The notes under the pieces: model-generated | The model's database searches: none | Seen by the model: only the letters and a program-made list of their open reading frames with translations | Told to the model about the DNA's origin: nothing | Origin: Morella rubra | Taxonomy: Eukaryota > Streptophyta > Magnoliopsida > Fagales > Myricaceae | Direction: 5' to 3' | Assembly (NCBI GenBank): GCA_003952965.2 | Contig: CM025849.1 | Span: 12,488,157 to 12,552,156 of the forward strand | DNA length: 64,000 bases | Made by a program: the position numbers and the translations under genes | Shown: piece by piece, positions 1 through 10,760 of the stretch | How the letters are laid out: each line of letters opens with the position of its first letter | Position numbering within the stretch: position 1 is the first letter of the stretch

Positions 1-1594
1 AAATCTCAATCCATATAACTATAACTATAAAACAACTTTTATCTTTCACAGTAATACTATAGAAAATCATAATAGTTTTATCTAAATAATACTATAGAAA
101 ATATCTTTATCAATAAAATAATTTTATCTATATAACATAATACTATAGAAAAACAGTTTTATTATATAAGAAAATCTCTTTGGCAATAACTATGGATCAC
201 GTTTACTCCTGTGACAGAGTTTGTGCAGTTGTTACCTAGTTTGGAGATCAATCAAACTAAGCCAATACTATGGGTATAATTCTTCCTTACTAAGGCTTGG
301 TCATGTCCAAGTATACACTCGGTAAGAATCTACAAAATAAACCACATCTGTTTCCAGAATGGGTGTGCACTCAATAGGTTGCAATTGTACCAATGCGCTG
401 TCTCTATAACTCTGGGTTTCAGGGTTTGAAAATACATAAATAACATATCATACAATAAACATCACTTTGAACTTTTATCTTTCTCTTCTTTTCATGAAAT
501 ATCATGCACAAATCTTGAATAATAATAAATATCAAAAAGCTTTAATTTAAACATTGAAAACATCATGAACTATCATTGGACATAAAAATAGGCTCATGTT
601 TACAAATTGCTATAATCTTTAACAATTTTATCAAAACGTAATGCACATAAAACTTCGAGCGTTTTCAATAAAAACATGCAATTTTCAAATATCACCTCGG
701 TCTTTTTAGAAAATTTAGCATAATAACCCCGCTTACTTGGTTTTTCAAGCAAATAAGCCTCTGACTTAGCACCTATCAATACAAAATTTAACTATTATAA
801 ATACGCTCAAACGGAAATACAAATGAAACTCTAAGTCTACCTGACAGGATTAAATCCGAAATTCATTGGCCAGATTCTAAAATATAAATTACCTACTTCG
901 GGTTTCTCTAAAATCTCCAAATTAAAATATATTCTTCCTTAAGATGTTAACTATATACCTGTAAACTTTCATATCCAGATTCCTTGTAAAAGTCAGTCAA
1001 TAAAATCGACATTCACCTCTGTTCATGGAGTCAAACTATACCCTGAATAATTAGGTACTCATCAATTCCAAAATTCATAAAGATCTATTGCGATATCCAA
1101 AAATCCCAAAATTTATACAAAATATTCATATATGTGTTATAAGGATATACATAAAATTTCATGCCGAAATTAGAAGCCTATACTATGTCATCCGGATCAA
1201 AACTCCAATCTGTATCAAAGGATCTTTCTCAGCAATTCTGATTTCTCTAAGCCTAACTTCCGATTTTCAAAATCATACCAATACATCTCCAACAATTACG
1301 AAATTTTAACTCAATCCTCCTGCAGATGTCTAGTACGAAATATCCAAAAATCATAATTTTTCGATGTCTAAGATCGGCTATAAAAATATAATTTGATCTA
1401 CTACTCAGATCAAGAACCTAAATTTTCCGTGCACAAATCTTGAACCCAAATCTCGATTACTCTAGGAAACCCTTTAAAACTATTTCAAAATCTTGAAATA
1501 ATTAGGGCTAGATCTAGACACCTATGGTTTGATCTCTCATAAAAGAATAAATAACAAATTCAAATAATTTTAAAATAGAAATCTGAGTGTTACA
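1..1594 (-). repeat. Probable partial LTR of a Ty3/gypsy-type retrotransposon
   Basis: AT-rich non-coding sequence with only short chance ORFs. Read on the minus strand it begins TGTAACACTCAG at 1594, the TGTAAC-type start common in Del/Tekay-type plant LTRs, and it continues without any gene to the window edge. The other LTR end and any internal region lie outside the window. The assignment rests on the terminus and overall texture only, so it is tentative. It could be a solo LTR. Confidence 0.4.
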
Positions 1595-1879
1595 TGCAAT
1601 ATTGTGGAATTTCAACAATTCCTCCTATGACATATCGAACCCATAATCTCTTGGCTCTACTACCACTTGTCGGACCGTTGAGTCATCCTCCCTTCCAATA
1701 TCAATTGGTGTCAGGAGAACGCTATTTCATTTTTTGATAATATTTGACATCACACCCAATGATCTATTCTAAAAGCCCTAGCAAGAAAACCGGTATTATG
1801 AAACTCAACACTCCATATATATATCAACCTACCCATCTCCTTTTCTTTTTTTCTGCGCGCGTAACCTCCCATCTCCTGT

Positions 1880-2490
1880 GAGACAGCTTGTATGTCTAAA
1901 ATCTCCACCTATAGGAACTATACTTCCACTCTGAGTTTTGATGTGGTCAACTGCCCCCTTTTGCGGAAAATAAATATAAAAAAATTGCATCTTTCATACA
2001 ATACCCAGATCGACCATGAGGAAGCAGCAGCGGCTTCATGTCTAGGCTGATTCTTTTGAGAGTCAATTTTTGTCATGGGAGAAGGTTCAATGTTCCTTGC
2101 GTTGCGTGCGAACTTTGATCCTGAATTTTCTAACATTTTTCTTAATGCCCACAAGATTTTCATTCATTTTTAAAAAACTAGTAGTCTATTATGACCTAAT
2201 TAACTTATATTACTCTGTAGCAGCAGTTCTCTGACTGCTACCATCCAAATTTGTAAGTAGTAGTTGACCAATGCATGCTGGGGCGGCATATATACCAAGC
2301 ACTCCTAGATTCTCTTTACTTGTTTCTGGCCCATGACTATTTCTTTCATTCTTTGTGTTCCAACTAGATTTCCTGACATTTGTTTGACCACCGCGAGCTA
2401 AAACATGGGGACAGTGACTTTCTAACGTGTTCTCATGTATTTCGAGTCGTCTAACCTTGAATTAGTCCTCACCGTACATTCAAATGAGAG
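1880..2490 (+). repeat. Upstream repeat block U of ABCG copy A
   Basis: Non-coding block about 1.2-1.8 kb upstream of ABCG copy A. Parts of it recur twice in the window. Around 1885-1930 and 2420-2475 it resembles the reverse complement of about 19030-19085 and 18500-18580, upstream of copy B. Around 1985-2490 it resembles 12117-12530 in direct orientation. Shared landmarks include the phrase 'gtatgtctaa.atctccacctat' and 'ccttgaattagtcc'. I see no gene in it. Confidence 0.55.
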
Positions 2491-3540
2491 AGGGGTCAAA
2501 TTTTTACTATCACAAATATTATGATTTCCTCCTACATCTAAACAAAGATCATTTTGCCCCTTGCATTTCTAAGACTTATTAGATCTCAAGAAAAGAAAGC
2601 CAGAAAATTGAAACGGAGATTTATAGAAATTAGGCAATATGCCTACTTCACTAAAATTTATTAAATCTTAAATACTTGGAGCTCCTAACAAATATTCAAC
2701 GTTTTGTCTTCGTCTTCAAACTTCTCATCAACTTGCTGACAATTTGAATAAACAAAATGATGTGTTAGCTCAGATCTAAACCTCTACCATCTTAAGACCA
2801 TACAACTGCTATCTAATTAAGATAGAGATCCGTAGAAGACTTCAACATATACCGTTTTCCAGTTTCAACCAGTCTATTGTCGGAGATTCTTTGTCCATGA
2901 CATGATATATCTATTTGGCCGGATAGTAATCATTGCTTTGGCCTCAAGTTCCTTTCACTCTGTCTCCGGCATGCCATATGACTTCTTCTCGCATAGTGCC
3001 TTAACCATCTCTTTTTGTACCAATAGATCTTTTATTTGTTGCCACAAATCGAAATTCTCAATTTCATCAAACTTTATCCCATCTAATTTTGCAATCAAAG
3101 TATTTACTGCAGTTACTGAAACTGACACTTTGATACCAATTGTTGTTATTGTGCGCATAATAATGATGGACAATAAATGTAAAATCGAAGAAAGTAAAAA
3201 AATTAAAAAATAGATTTAACATGATTGAAAATATGCTTACGTCTATACAGGAAATCGGCCAAAGATTTTACATCACAAATGTTATGGTAACTCCATAAAG
3301 TATTTATATAAAAACCTAGATTTAGCTAGCTAAAAAAAAAACAAAAAGAATAAAAGATCACGGATTTTTTTTTTGGATAGATAAGGAGGGTACAATCCAT
3401 GAGGCCTTTTAGACCGTTTCCTTTTGACATTAAAGTAATGTTTTCGCGTCATTGACCGAAAGAAACCGTTGAAGGTACCCAAAAGCCAATAGGGTGATTA
3501 TTAAATATGCAGCGACGAAAGTACCTGTCCCTCTCAGCGG
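2491..3540. other. Intergenic, upstream of ABCG copy A
   Basis: No gene is supported. The short ORFs at 2902-3213 (+) and 2955-3173 (-) overlap antisense and show no recognisable domain. The final 150 bases resemble the region upstream of copy B, including the phrase 'attgaccgaaagaa' (about 3453 here, about 17240 reversed there), so this is probably promoter. Confidence 0.5.
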
Positions 3541-3550
3541 GGAGTTCTTC

Positions 3551-3589
3551 TATAAATAATTCAGCAAAAAAAGAGTTCTTCTATAAATA
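3551..3589 (+). promoter_or_regulatory. Duplicated TATA box of ABCG copy A
   Basis: The sequence 'agttcttctataaata' occurs twice, with TATAAATA at 3551-3558 and 3582-3589. The second lies 118 bases upstream of the ATG and would give a 5' leader of about 90 nt. Copy B has one equivalent site, changed to TACAAATA. The promoter role is inferred from sequence and spacing. Confidence 0.6.
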
Positions 3590-3706
3590 CCATTTGGAGG
3601 CGCTCAGTGCATCACACGAGTCCTGTATTACACAAAGAGAAGCACTGCTATCTCTCTCTCTGTTTCTCTGTTCCTCTCTTAATTCAGTTTTACAGCAACA
3701 AACATC

Positions 3707-6700
3707 ATGGATCATCCTTCAAGCAATGTCCCTAGATGGACACAGAAGCTAAGTCCTGCAAGTTCACCTGTCCAAGAGCCCGCGATAAATGCAGGGGTTG
3801 TTGATTTCGAGAAGCAAAGCATAGCTTCTGCAGAAGAAGATTCTCACTTAGTTTCACTCCCACTGGAAAAGAACGGCTCGGATTATCCTCCAGATAACGT
3901 CCCTCGATGGACACCAAAGGCAAGTCCAGCAAGGTCGCCTGTCAAACAGCCCTTGACTAGCGCAGGAGTTGGTGATTTCGAGACGCAAAGCGTAGCTTCT
4001 GAAGACGATGTTTCTTTCGCTAATTCACTTCCACGGCAAGAAGAAGGCACAGACTATTCTCCAGATCATAATGTTCCTAGATGGACACCGAAGGGTAGCC
4101 CAGCAAGGTCTCCTTTCCAACAGCAATTAGCAAGTGCAGGAGGTGGTGATTTCGAGACGCAAAGTGTATCCTCTGAAGACGAACCTTCCTTCGCAAATTC
4201 ACTTCACAGCAAGAAACAAGCACGGCCTACGCTCCAGATCAGAATGTCCCTAGATGGACACAGAAAGCAAGCACCGCAATGCCACCTTTCCAACAGCCAT
4301 TAGCAACCACAGGAGGTGGTGATTTCGAGACGCAAAGCGTAGCTTCTGAAAACGAAGCTTCTTTTGCAAACTCACTTCCACGGCAAGAAAATAGCATGGG
4401 TTATGCCCCAAATGTCCCTAGATGGACACCAAGGCAAGTCAAACAAGGTCACCTGTGAAAGAGGCCGTGACAAGTACTGAACGAGTCGGTAGTTTTGGGA
4501 TGCAAAGCATAGCTTCCGAAGACACAGTCGTAGCTTTTCCTCTACCAAGTTCCCATATAGCATTGCCGGCTTCGCTCCTGGTGCTCCCCATTTGGATGTT
4601 CATAACGCATCGTCTCTACGATTTGGATCCCAAGTTGCAAATTCGTTCGGGATAGAACAAGAAAACCACGTTACCGGCAACAATGTTGCGTCCGTCACCA
4701 CAAATAAGGATGGCGTTTTCTTGACTTGGAAGGACCTATGGGTTACAGTGCCCGATGGGAAGAAAGGCCGCCGGTCCATACTTCAGGGGCTTACTGGGTA
4801 CGCTGAACCAGGGAGCGTGGTTGCTATCATGGGTCCTTCTGGCTGTGGCAAGTCAACTCTTTTGGATTCTTTGGCAGGTAATTAAAATGTCCGTTGGTGT
4901 CCAGAATGGCATGGTTTAATAACCCAAAGAAAAAAAAATAAAGAACAGAAAATATCGAAGGGGTTTGATTTCGCCAATCTGTTTAATTGTCTTGATCTTG
5001 AACTTTAGAAATTTCACACAAAACCAACATTACCCGTGGCAGAAGCTATATTCTGAGGTAGCTCTTTCACATTATTTTTCCAAAACAAGAATGCTTTTCA
5101 CGGATTATGCTCTGATGTTCAACACCTTAAGGCTTTATTTTTCTTTTCCATCTACTGAACAATGGGGTCTGGGAAAGCTTGTCAAAAGAGGGCAACAATT
5201 TGAAATATAAAACGTTATTAAATTCTTGTCCTTCAGTTATTTGTGGGATGTACTGATGTCCAACTCATTGCAGGGAGGCTCAGTTCAAACACGCAGCAGG
5301 CGGGGGAGATCTTGATAAACGGACGCAAAGAAAGACTTGCTTTCGGGACTTCGGTAAGAAAAGGGGTCGCGTGTGTTATATATCTTGAATCAAAAATTTG
5401 CTTCTGGAATATGAAGATGTATTAAGGCAGGTCTTTGGCAGCACATAAACTTAATGGTCTATCCGAAACATAACTTGGTACCTTTTTTTTTTCGGGTATG
5501 TAAGATAATTGCAGTAATCAGAAATGAAATCAATTTGGCTATCACATACTACAAGATGAGGGGTCTCCCCTGAATCCCCAAGTGTCAGCCACAATAAGTT
5601 AGAAACAGATAAAACAAAGTCAGCACAAAACAGGGCAGCTCATTGCCAAATAGAAGCCATCAAACCCCATAGACCAGCAAGCTTACTCGTATTCTATGAA
5701 TCACTTTTAAGAACAAAAGTGATTCATTGAGATGGTGAAAAGTAGTATAAATTCTTTTGAAAGTAATATAGATTCTTTTAGGATCGGTGAAAAGTGTCTT
5801 AAAAGTGGTTGGAATTTGTAAAAAATTATGGTCGGTGAAAATATATTGGAATTGATGAAAAATGATTGTGAGAAGTTTTTGAAAACGTTTTAAAACAATC
5901 TAAACATAGCCGATTTTGAAGTGTCAGGAATGTACTATGCCAGACTATCAGCAAAACTCGTCGTTTATAATTAAGCACATGAACTTTTGATTTTGAAGTG
6001 GTTCTTTTCAGGAGATTGCATTATCGATTGCCCATAAGTTTTCCGTATGTGATGATGGTTTCTCTACATCCTATGATTTTAGGCCTATGTGACTCAAGAT
6101 GACACACTGATGACAACACTTACCGTAAGGGAAGCCGTATACTACTCAGCACAGCTCCAATTGCCTGACTCAATGTCAAGCTCGGAGAAGAAGGAAAGGG
6201 CCGAGACGACAATAAGGGAGATGGGATTGCAAGACTCCATGAACACAAGAATAGGCGGATGGAACGTAAAAGGCCTCAGTGGTGGGCAAAAGAGGAGGGT
6301 TAGTATTTGTATTGAAATCTTAACGCGCCCAAAGCTCCTCTTCCTTGACGAACCTACGAGTGGGCTGGATAGTGCAGCATCGTTCCATGTCATGAGCCGC
6401 ATCGTTAAAATAGCCCATCAAGATGGAAGGACAGTTATTGCATCTATCCATCAACCGAGCAGTGAGGTGTTCGAGCTCTTTGACAATCTGTGCCTCCTTT
6501 CTACTGGCAGGACAGTTTATTTTGGCGCTATTTCCATGGCAGAGAAGGTACCTCTTGATTTTCCTCACAATGCATCTACGATTAGCATAAACTTGTAGAG
6601 TTGATCCTTTCAATAATCTTAAAAGTGGTTTTGAGAAATTGTTAACTTGAATATATTCTTAATAACTCCGACGCAGTTTTTTGCTTCAAATGGCTTCCCT

Positions 6701-8282
6701 TGCCCAACTCTGAGGAACCCATCTGATCACTACCTTAGAACTGTCAACAAGGACTTTGATGCAGTAAGTATAATTTTATCTCTGGCATTCCGTTCTCAGA
6801 AGTTATAATCGTGCCTGACTAGTTGATTTTTACTCATGGGAACCATTTTGTATCTAAACTAGGATATCGAGCAGGGGTCTAACGGCACAATGAGCACTGA
6901 AGAAGTCATTGGTATGCTTGTCAAGTCATACGAGTCATCCGGGACTTTCCAAGAAGTTCAACAGTCGGTATCTAAGATCCGACAACAGGTAAAAACTAGT
7001 TCATTTCTAGTGAAGACAATTATAACTGATCAAACATTCTCTTGTAAAGATGACAAAGAAGACTAGATTATAAAGAGATGATTATGAGATAGCTTCTTTG
7101 TTTTGCAGAAAGGTGGCGCTTTGGAGAAGGGAAGCCACGCAAGCTTCATTACTCAGTGCCTAGTTCTGACAAAGAGATCCTTTGTGAACATGTATCGTGA
7201 TCTAGGCTACTATTGGCTTCGCCTCGCAATCTATATCGCATTGTGTTTATGTGTTGGGACTATCTTCTATGACATTGGCTTCAGCTATGGCTCCATCCAG
7301 GTAATTGATGAGAATAAATGTATAGCATCTATTTCAGCGTTCCATGGCAATCTCCTGTGAAGCTCAAATGGTAATTTCTAAATGATGATAGCACACACTC
7401 AACTCTGTTACTTGTTAATTTCCAGGCTAGAGGTTCCATGTTGATGTTTGTCGCGGCCTTTTTAACTTTTATGGCAATTGGTGGATTCCCTTCTTTCGTA
7501 GAGGACATGAAGGTGAGTTAAACGTTATAAACGGTTATTTGAAATGATTACATATGCAACATTTAATGCAATTCGAATATAATTTGACCCTTACTTCTTC
7601 AACAATGCCAGGTCTTTGGGCGAGAAAGATTAAATGGGCACTATGGTGTGGGCGCATATGTGTTTGGGAAATTCTTTTCTTCCATTCCTTACTTGCTTCT
7701 CATCTCCGTAGTTCCTGGAGCAATAGCCTATTACCTCGTTGGCCTTCAAAGAAGTTTCGAACACTTCGCCTACTTCGTATCAGTGCTGTTTGTGTGCATG
7801 ATGTTGGTCGAAAGCCTAATGATGATCGTTGCTAGTATTGTGCCTGATTTTCTCATGGGAATTATTACGGGAGCTGGAATACAAGGCGTGATGATGTTGA
7901 ACGGAGGTTTTTCCGGCTGCCGAATGACCTTCCTAAGCCTTTCTGGAGATATCCAATGTATTATATTGCATTCCACAAGTATGCAAACCAAGGATTCTTC
8001 AAGAACGAGTTTGAAGGATTAACATTCCCCAACGAACAAGCAGGAGGGCCGCCTACCATCACTGGCGATGAAATCTTGCGAAACATTTGGCAGGTGGAGA
8101 TGGGATACTCCAAGTGGATTGACCTTGCTATTCTGTTTGGAATGGTGATATTATATAGGCTCATGTTCTGGGCAATTATAAAGAGTGCTGAAAAGGTTAA
8201 GCCAATCATTAAAGCACTTGCATCTGGGTCTCCCAAGCATTCCGAACGGATCGTAGACGAACCCACATCCACAGCCTCCTAG
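3707..8282 (+). CDS. ABCG (WBC-type) half-transporter, copy A; frameshifted
   Basis: Plasma-membrane ABC half-transporter of the G family, the group that exports lipids, hormones or other hydrophobic compounds as dimers; substrate unknown. Eight exons by splice consensus: 3707-4877, 5274-5353, 6083-6547, 6677-6763, 6863-6988, 7109-7300, 7426-7512, 7612-8282. Order: N-terminal repeat array, [14 protein letters not shown], Walker [13 protein letters not shown] signature LSGGQKRR, Walker B LLFLDEP, H-loop [10 protein letters not shown], then a TM domain with [16 protein letters not shown]. It resembles ABCG1/ABCG11-like proteins. Against copy B and its own repeats it lacks single bases near 4205, 4431 and 4523 (together restoring frame) and in a T run at 7908-7912 (5 T against 6), which breaks the last exon. 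These may be real mutations or assembly errors; no nonsense substitution was seen in the intended frame. The start is the first ATG opening the repeats ([11 protein letters not shown]). Confidence 0.82.
3725..4500 (+). repeat. N-terminal coding tandem repeats of ABCG copy A (five units)
   Basis: Five units start at about 3725, 3896, 4070, 4243 and 4411, spaced 171, 174, 173 and 168 nt. Each encodes about 57 residues with the core [15 protein letters not shown], then [15 protein letters not shown], then FANSLPRQE. The composition (Ser, Pro, Arg, Glu) suggests a disordered, phosphorylatable cytosolic tail. Units 3/4, 4/5 and 5/NBD are separated by single-base frame changes. Most ABCG half-transporters have much shorter, non-repetitive N-termini. 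Confidence 0.85.
5425..6010. mobile_element. Insertion in intron 2 of ABCG copy A, partly MITE-like
   Basis: Intron 2 of copy A is 729 nt (5354-6082) but the same intron of copy B is 138 nt (15148-15285). The intron ends are recognisably related in the two copies, so about 590 nt were gained in A or lost from B. The part at about 5690-5915 is full of related short motifs (gtgaaaagt, agtgattcat, attctttt) typical of small non-autonomous elements. Exact termini and target duplication were not identified. Confidence 0.5.
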
Positions 8283-8984
8283 GAAGCAAAGTTGCAGTGT
8301 CCTATACTTTACATGTGTGAGTATTTTGTAAAAATGTTTGGCTTTTTCCTCTTTCCTTCTTTATTTTGTAAACTCTGCACTTCGTCGCTGCCTCATCGAC
8401 GTAAGATGCTGGATTTTCTCAATTCGGTCAACAATCATCTGCCTGTTGCAACTATCGTTGTACTTAAAGGTGTATGAGGGGGAACCGATCGAGTAGGAGT
8501 CCAATTTTACAGTAATTTATTGTATTTGGGTGTAGTACGTGATACTGTTAATTCTTTATAAGTGTGAGGTATATTGAGATTGTCTAACACTATTTGTTAC
8601 GCGCACTTCGACTAATTTAGATATATGTAATCCTTTTGTCCCACACAAACCTGGTAATTACCAAGTAAAAAGTAATAAAGATGATCCTAGAGGATTGATA
8701 ACATTTATAAGATTTTTAACTTTGAGACTTTGCATACCACCAAGTTCAAACTTTAATCATTAGGCCAACTCTTGAGATTTCTGAGATTTTTACTCAAGGC
8801 CTCGTAGATATGGAGCTTGGGTGTTTGGAAATGCATATGATGAGACTTTTTGCTGATTCAAGATGAATATCATATATATTGTCTCAAGTGTTGAACTGTA
8901 CCCACAGGGTTTGGAAGTTTAGTCTTTTGGAGTCTGTAAGTTCACGTCTCTCTTCGTAGCGCAACCTTTTGAAAATTTTGCAAC
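8283..8984 (+). other. 3' UTR and downstream of ABCG copy A
   Basis: The first 190 bases match the region downstream of the copy B stop in reverse complement, including 'aaactctgcacttcgtcgctgcctcatcgacg', here split around 8369-8400, so they are probably 3' UTR. The remainder to 8984 has no supported gene. Confidence 0.5.
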
Positions 8985-9771
8985 GTACAAGAGGAGGTTG
9001 AAAAAATGTGGTCAGTTCTCCCCCCACCCCCCCCCCCCCCCCCCCCCCCCCGGGACCCGGGGAAAAGTATAGAGAGAGAGGATCCTCTTTCTCTCTAGAC
9101 TTTCCCCCTTTTCTCTCTTCTGCCCAACTCCCTTCCGCATTCCCCCACCCTCTGGGCGACGGGAGGAGGAAGACCTCCTCCCATTCACCCCCTCCTGACC
9201 AACCGTCGACCAATCAGGAGTTGTTTTTTCTTCGATGGATTTTTCTGCTTTCAATAATTGTGGTGGTTTCGTGTCATTGGTTTTGCCTTGGTGGAGTTAT
9301 CTTGGCGATGTTAGGATGTCTTCAGGCGAGCTCGCGCCCCTAGGTTAGCCTCAGCAGCTTCGGTGCTTCAACGTTGTTCCTGTCCAGCAGCCTACCTCCG
9401 ATCTTTGGCTCTCCATGCGCCACTCTTGAGGCGTGTGGATCTAACGCGCCTAGAGATTTTTGCCTCCCTTTTGGTCGAGTTTCTCCTCAATGGAGGGTGC
9501 TTTGTTGCAAGTGCTGGCCTAGTTCCTCCTCTGACGACGATTTTCGCCGTTTTCGAGGTGGAGTTGTGTCCCGGGTTTATGGACCCGAGTTGGTGTTATG
9601 GGTCTGTTGACCCACTTGTTCTTGGCCTTTCAGGCGGTTTGGTTTATGGCCCTTCAGGCTTTTGAAATTGATGTAATAGGCTTTTGTGCCCCCTATGATC
9701 ATCTCCGGCCTTGGATGGTTCTAGATTCGGTGCTTGTATTCTTCTTCCCTGTGTAATGAAATCCACCTTCG

Positions 9772-9804
<33 letters not shown>

Positions 9805-9818
9805 TACAAGAGGAGGTT
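8985..9818 (+). mobile_element. Poly(A)-tailed retroinsertion with 15-bp target site duplication
   Basis: A 15-bp direct repeat, gtacaagaggaggtt, lies at 8985-8999 and 9804-9818. Between them is about 800 nt, distinctly more GC-rich than its surroundings, ending in an A tract (about 9777-9802). This is the signature of LINE-mediated target-primed reverse transcription. The 5' part is pyrimidine-rich with a long C run (about 9024-9051). The 3' part ends 'gtgtaatgaaatccacc' just before the tail. No reverse transcriptase or long ORF is present, so it is a truncated or non-autonomous LINE, a SINE, or a processed transcript. The chance ORFs here look non-genic. Confidence 0.75.
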
Positions 9819-10760
9819 AGCTTTATGTTGATATATTATAATCGTATGACAACAGATCCGACCTTGCAAAGCGTATACGCAAGGGTCCAACAACATAATC
9901 CGCCACATCTAGCAATAGACATGACTTAATGTTCAGGCATTTGAAAAATTTATGGAAAAAATATTTTGAAAGGAAAAAAATTTCATAACCCAACATTCAA
10001 AATCTCAAAAAATTTAACACAATCTTTAATATACATTTTTACACAAATTTCAATATCTTTTTAAAAAATCAATTACATCAAATCATCTCTACACTCTTCA
10101 CAAACTCCGATAAAAATCAAGTTATAATTAAATATCTTTAAAAGAATTTATCAACTTTTTATAAATCTCAATAAAATACTAATATACTCAAATATTCCCA
10201 CAGCTATCAAATGTTAAAATTTTTTTAAGAAATTAACGGCAGCTACTTCATTATGAGCTTTTGACATGGTCAACCGGCCCCTCGTGCTGACAATAAAAAG
10301 AATGTTTAATTACTCTGCTAATTTCCGGTGGTATTTTGAAATTTCAAATCGGTACCTAGGATTTTTTCGTTCTAAAGTAATTAGAATATTTATGCGTCAA
10401 TATAACTCTTTCTGTCGATCTATATCTGTATTTAGACAACAAACTCTTAAGTGACTAACATGAATACGTCTTAAATAATATTAGATCTCTACGTGTTCAT
10501 TTTGAATAATAAAATTCATAATTGTCACCTCATGTATGCAATACATGAAGGTCTAATATTGTTTAATATATATCTCTATTAATAGAGATAAAGACACATT
10601 AATATTTCACATGGACTACTTTAAGATAAAAAAATAAGTTAAGACTAGTCTGAGATTTAGAAATAAGCTTAATAAACCCATTGGTTCTGAAGTTTAAGCT
10701 TTTTCCAAAATAGTCCCCAAAATTCACTTCGTTCCGCAGGGGTCTCTAGGCTTTATTAAG
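9819..10760. other. AT-rich intergenic stretch with possible MITE
   Basis: No gene is supported. Positions 9940-10250 are A/T-rich with repeated 'aaatttcaa/aaatctca' words, like small degenerate DNA elements. The 62-codon ORF at 10266 shows no domain. Confidence 0.35.

Noticed and set aside
9008-9343. Proline-rich ORF through the poly-C tract and overlapping glycine-rich antisense ORFs.
   Set aside because: A product of low-complexity sequence in the retroinsertion, with no domain.
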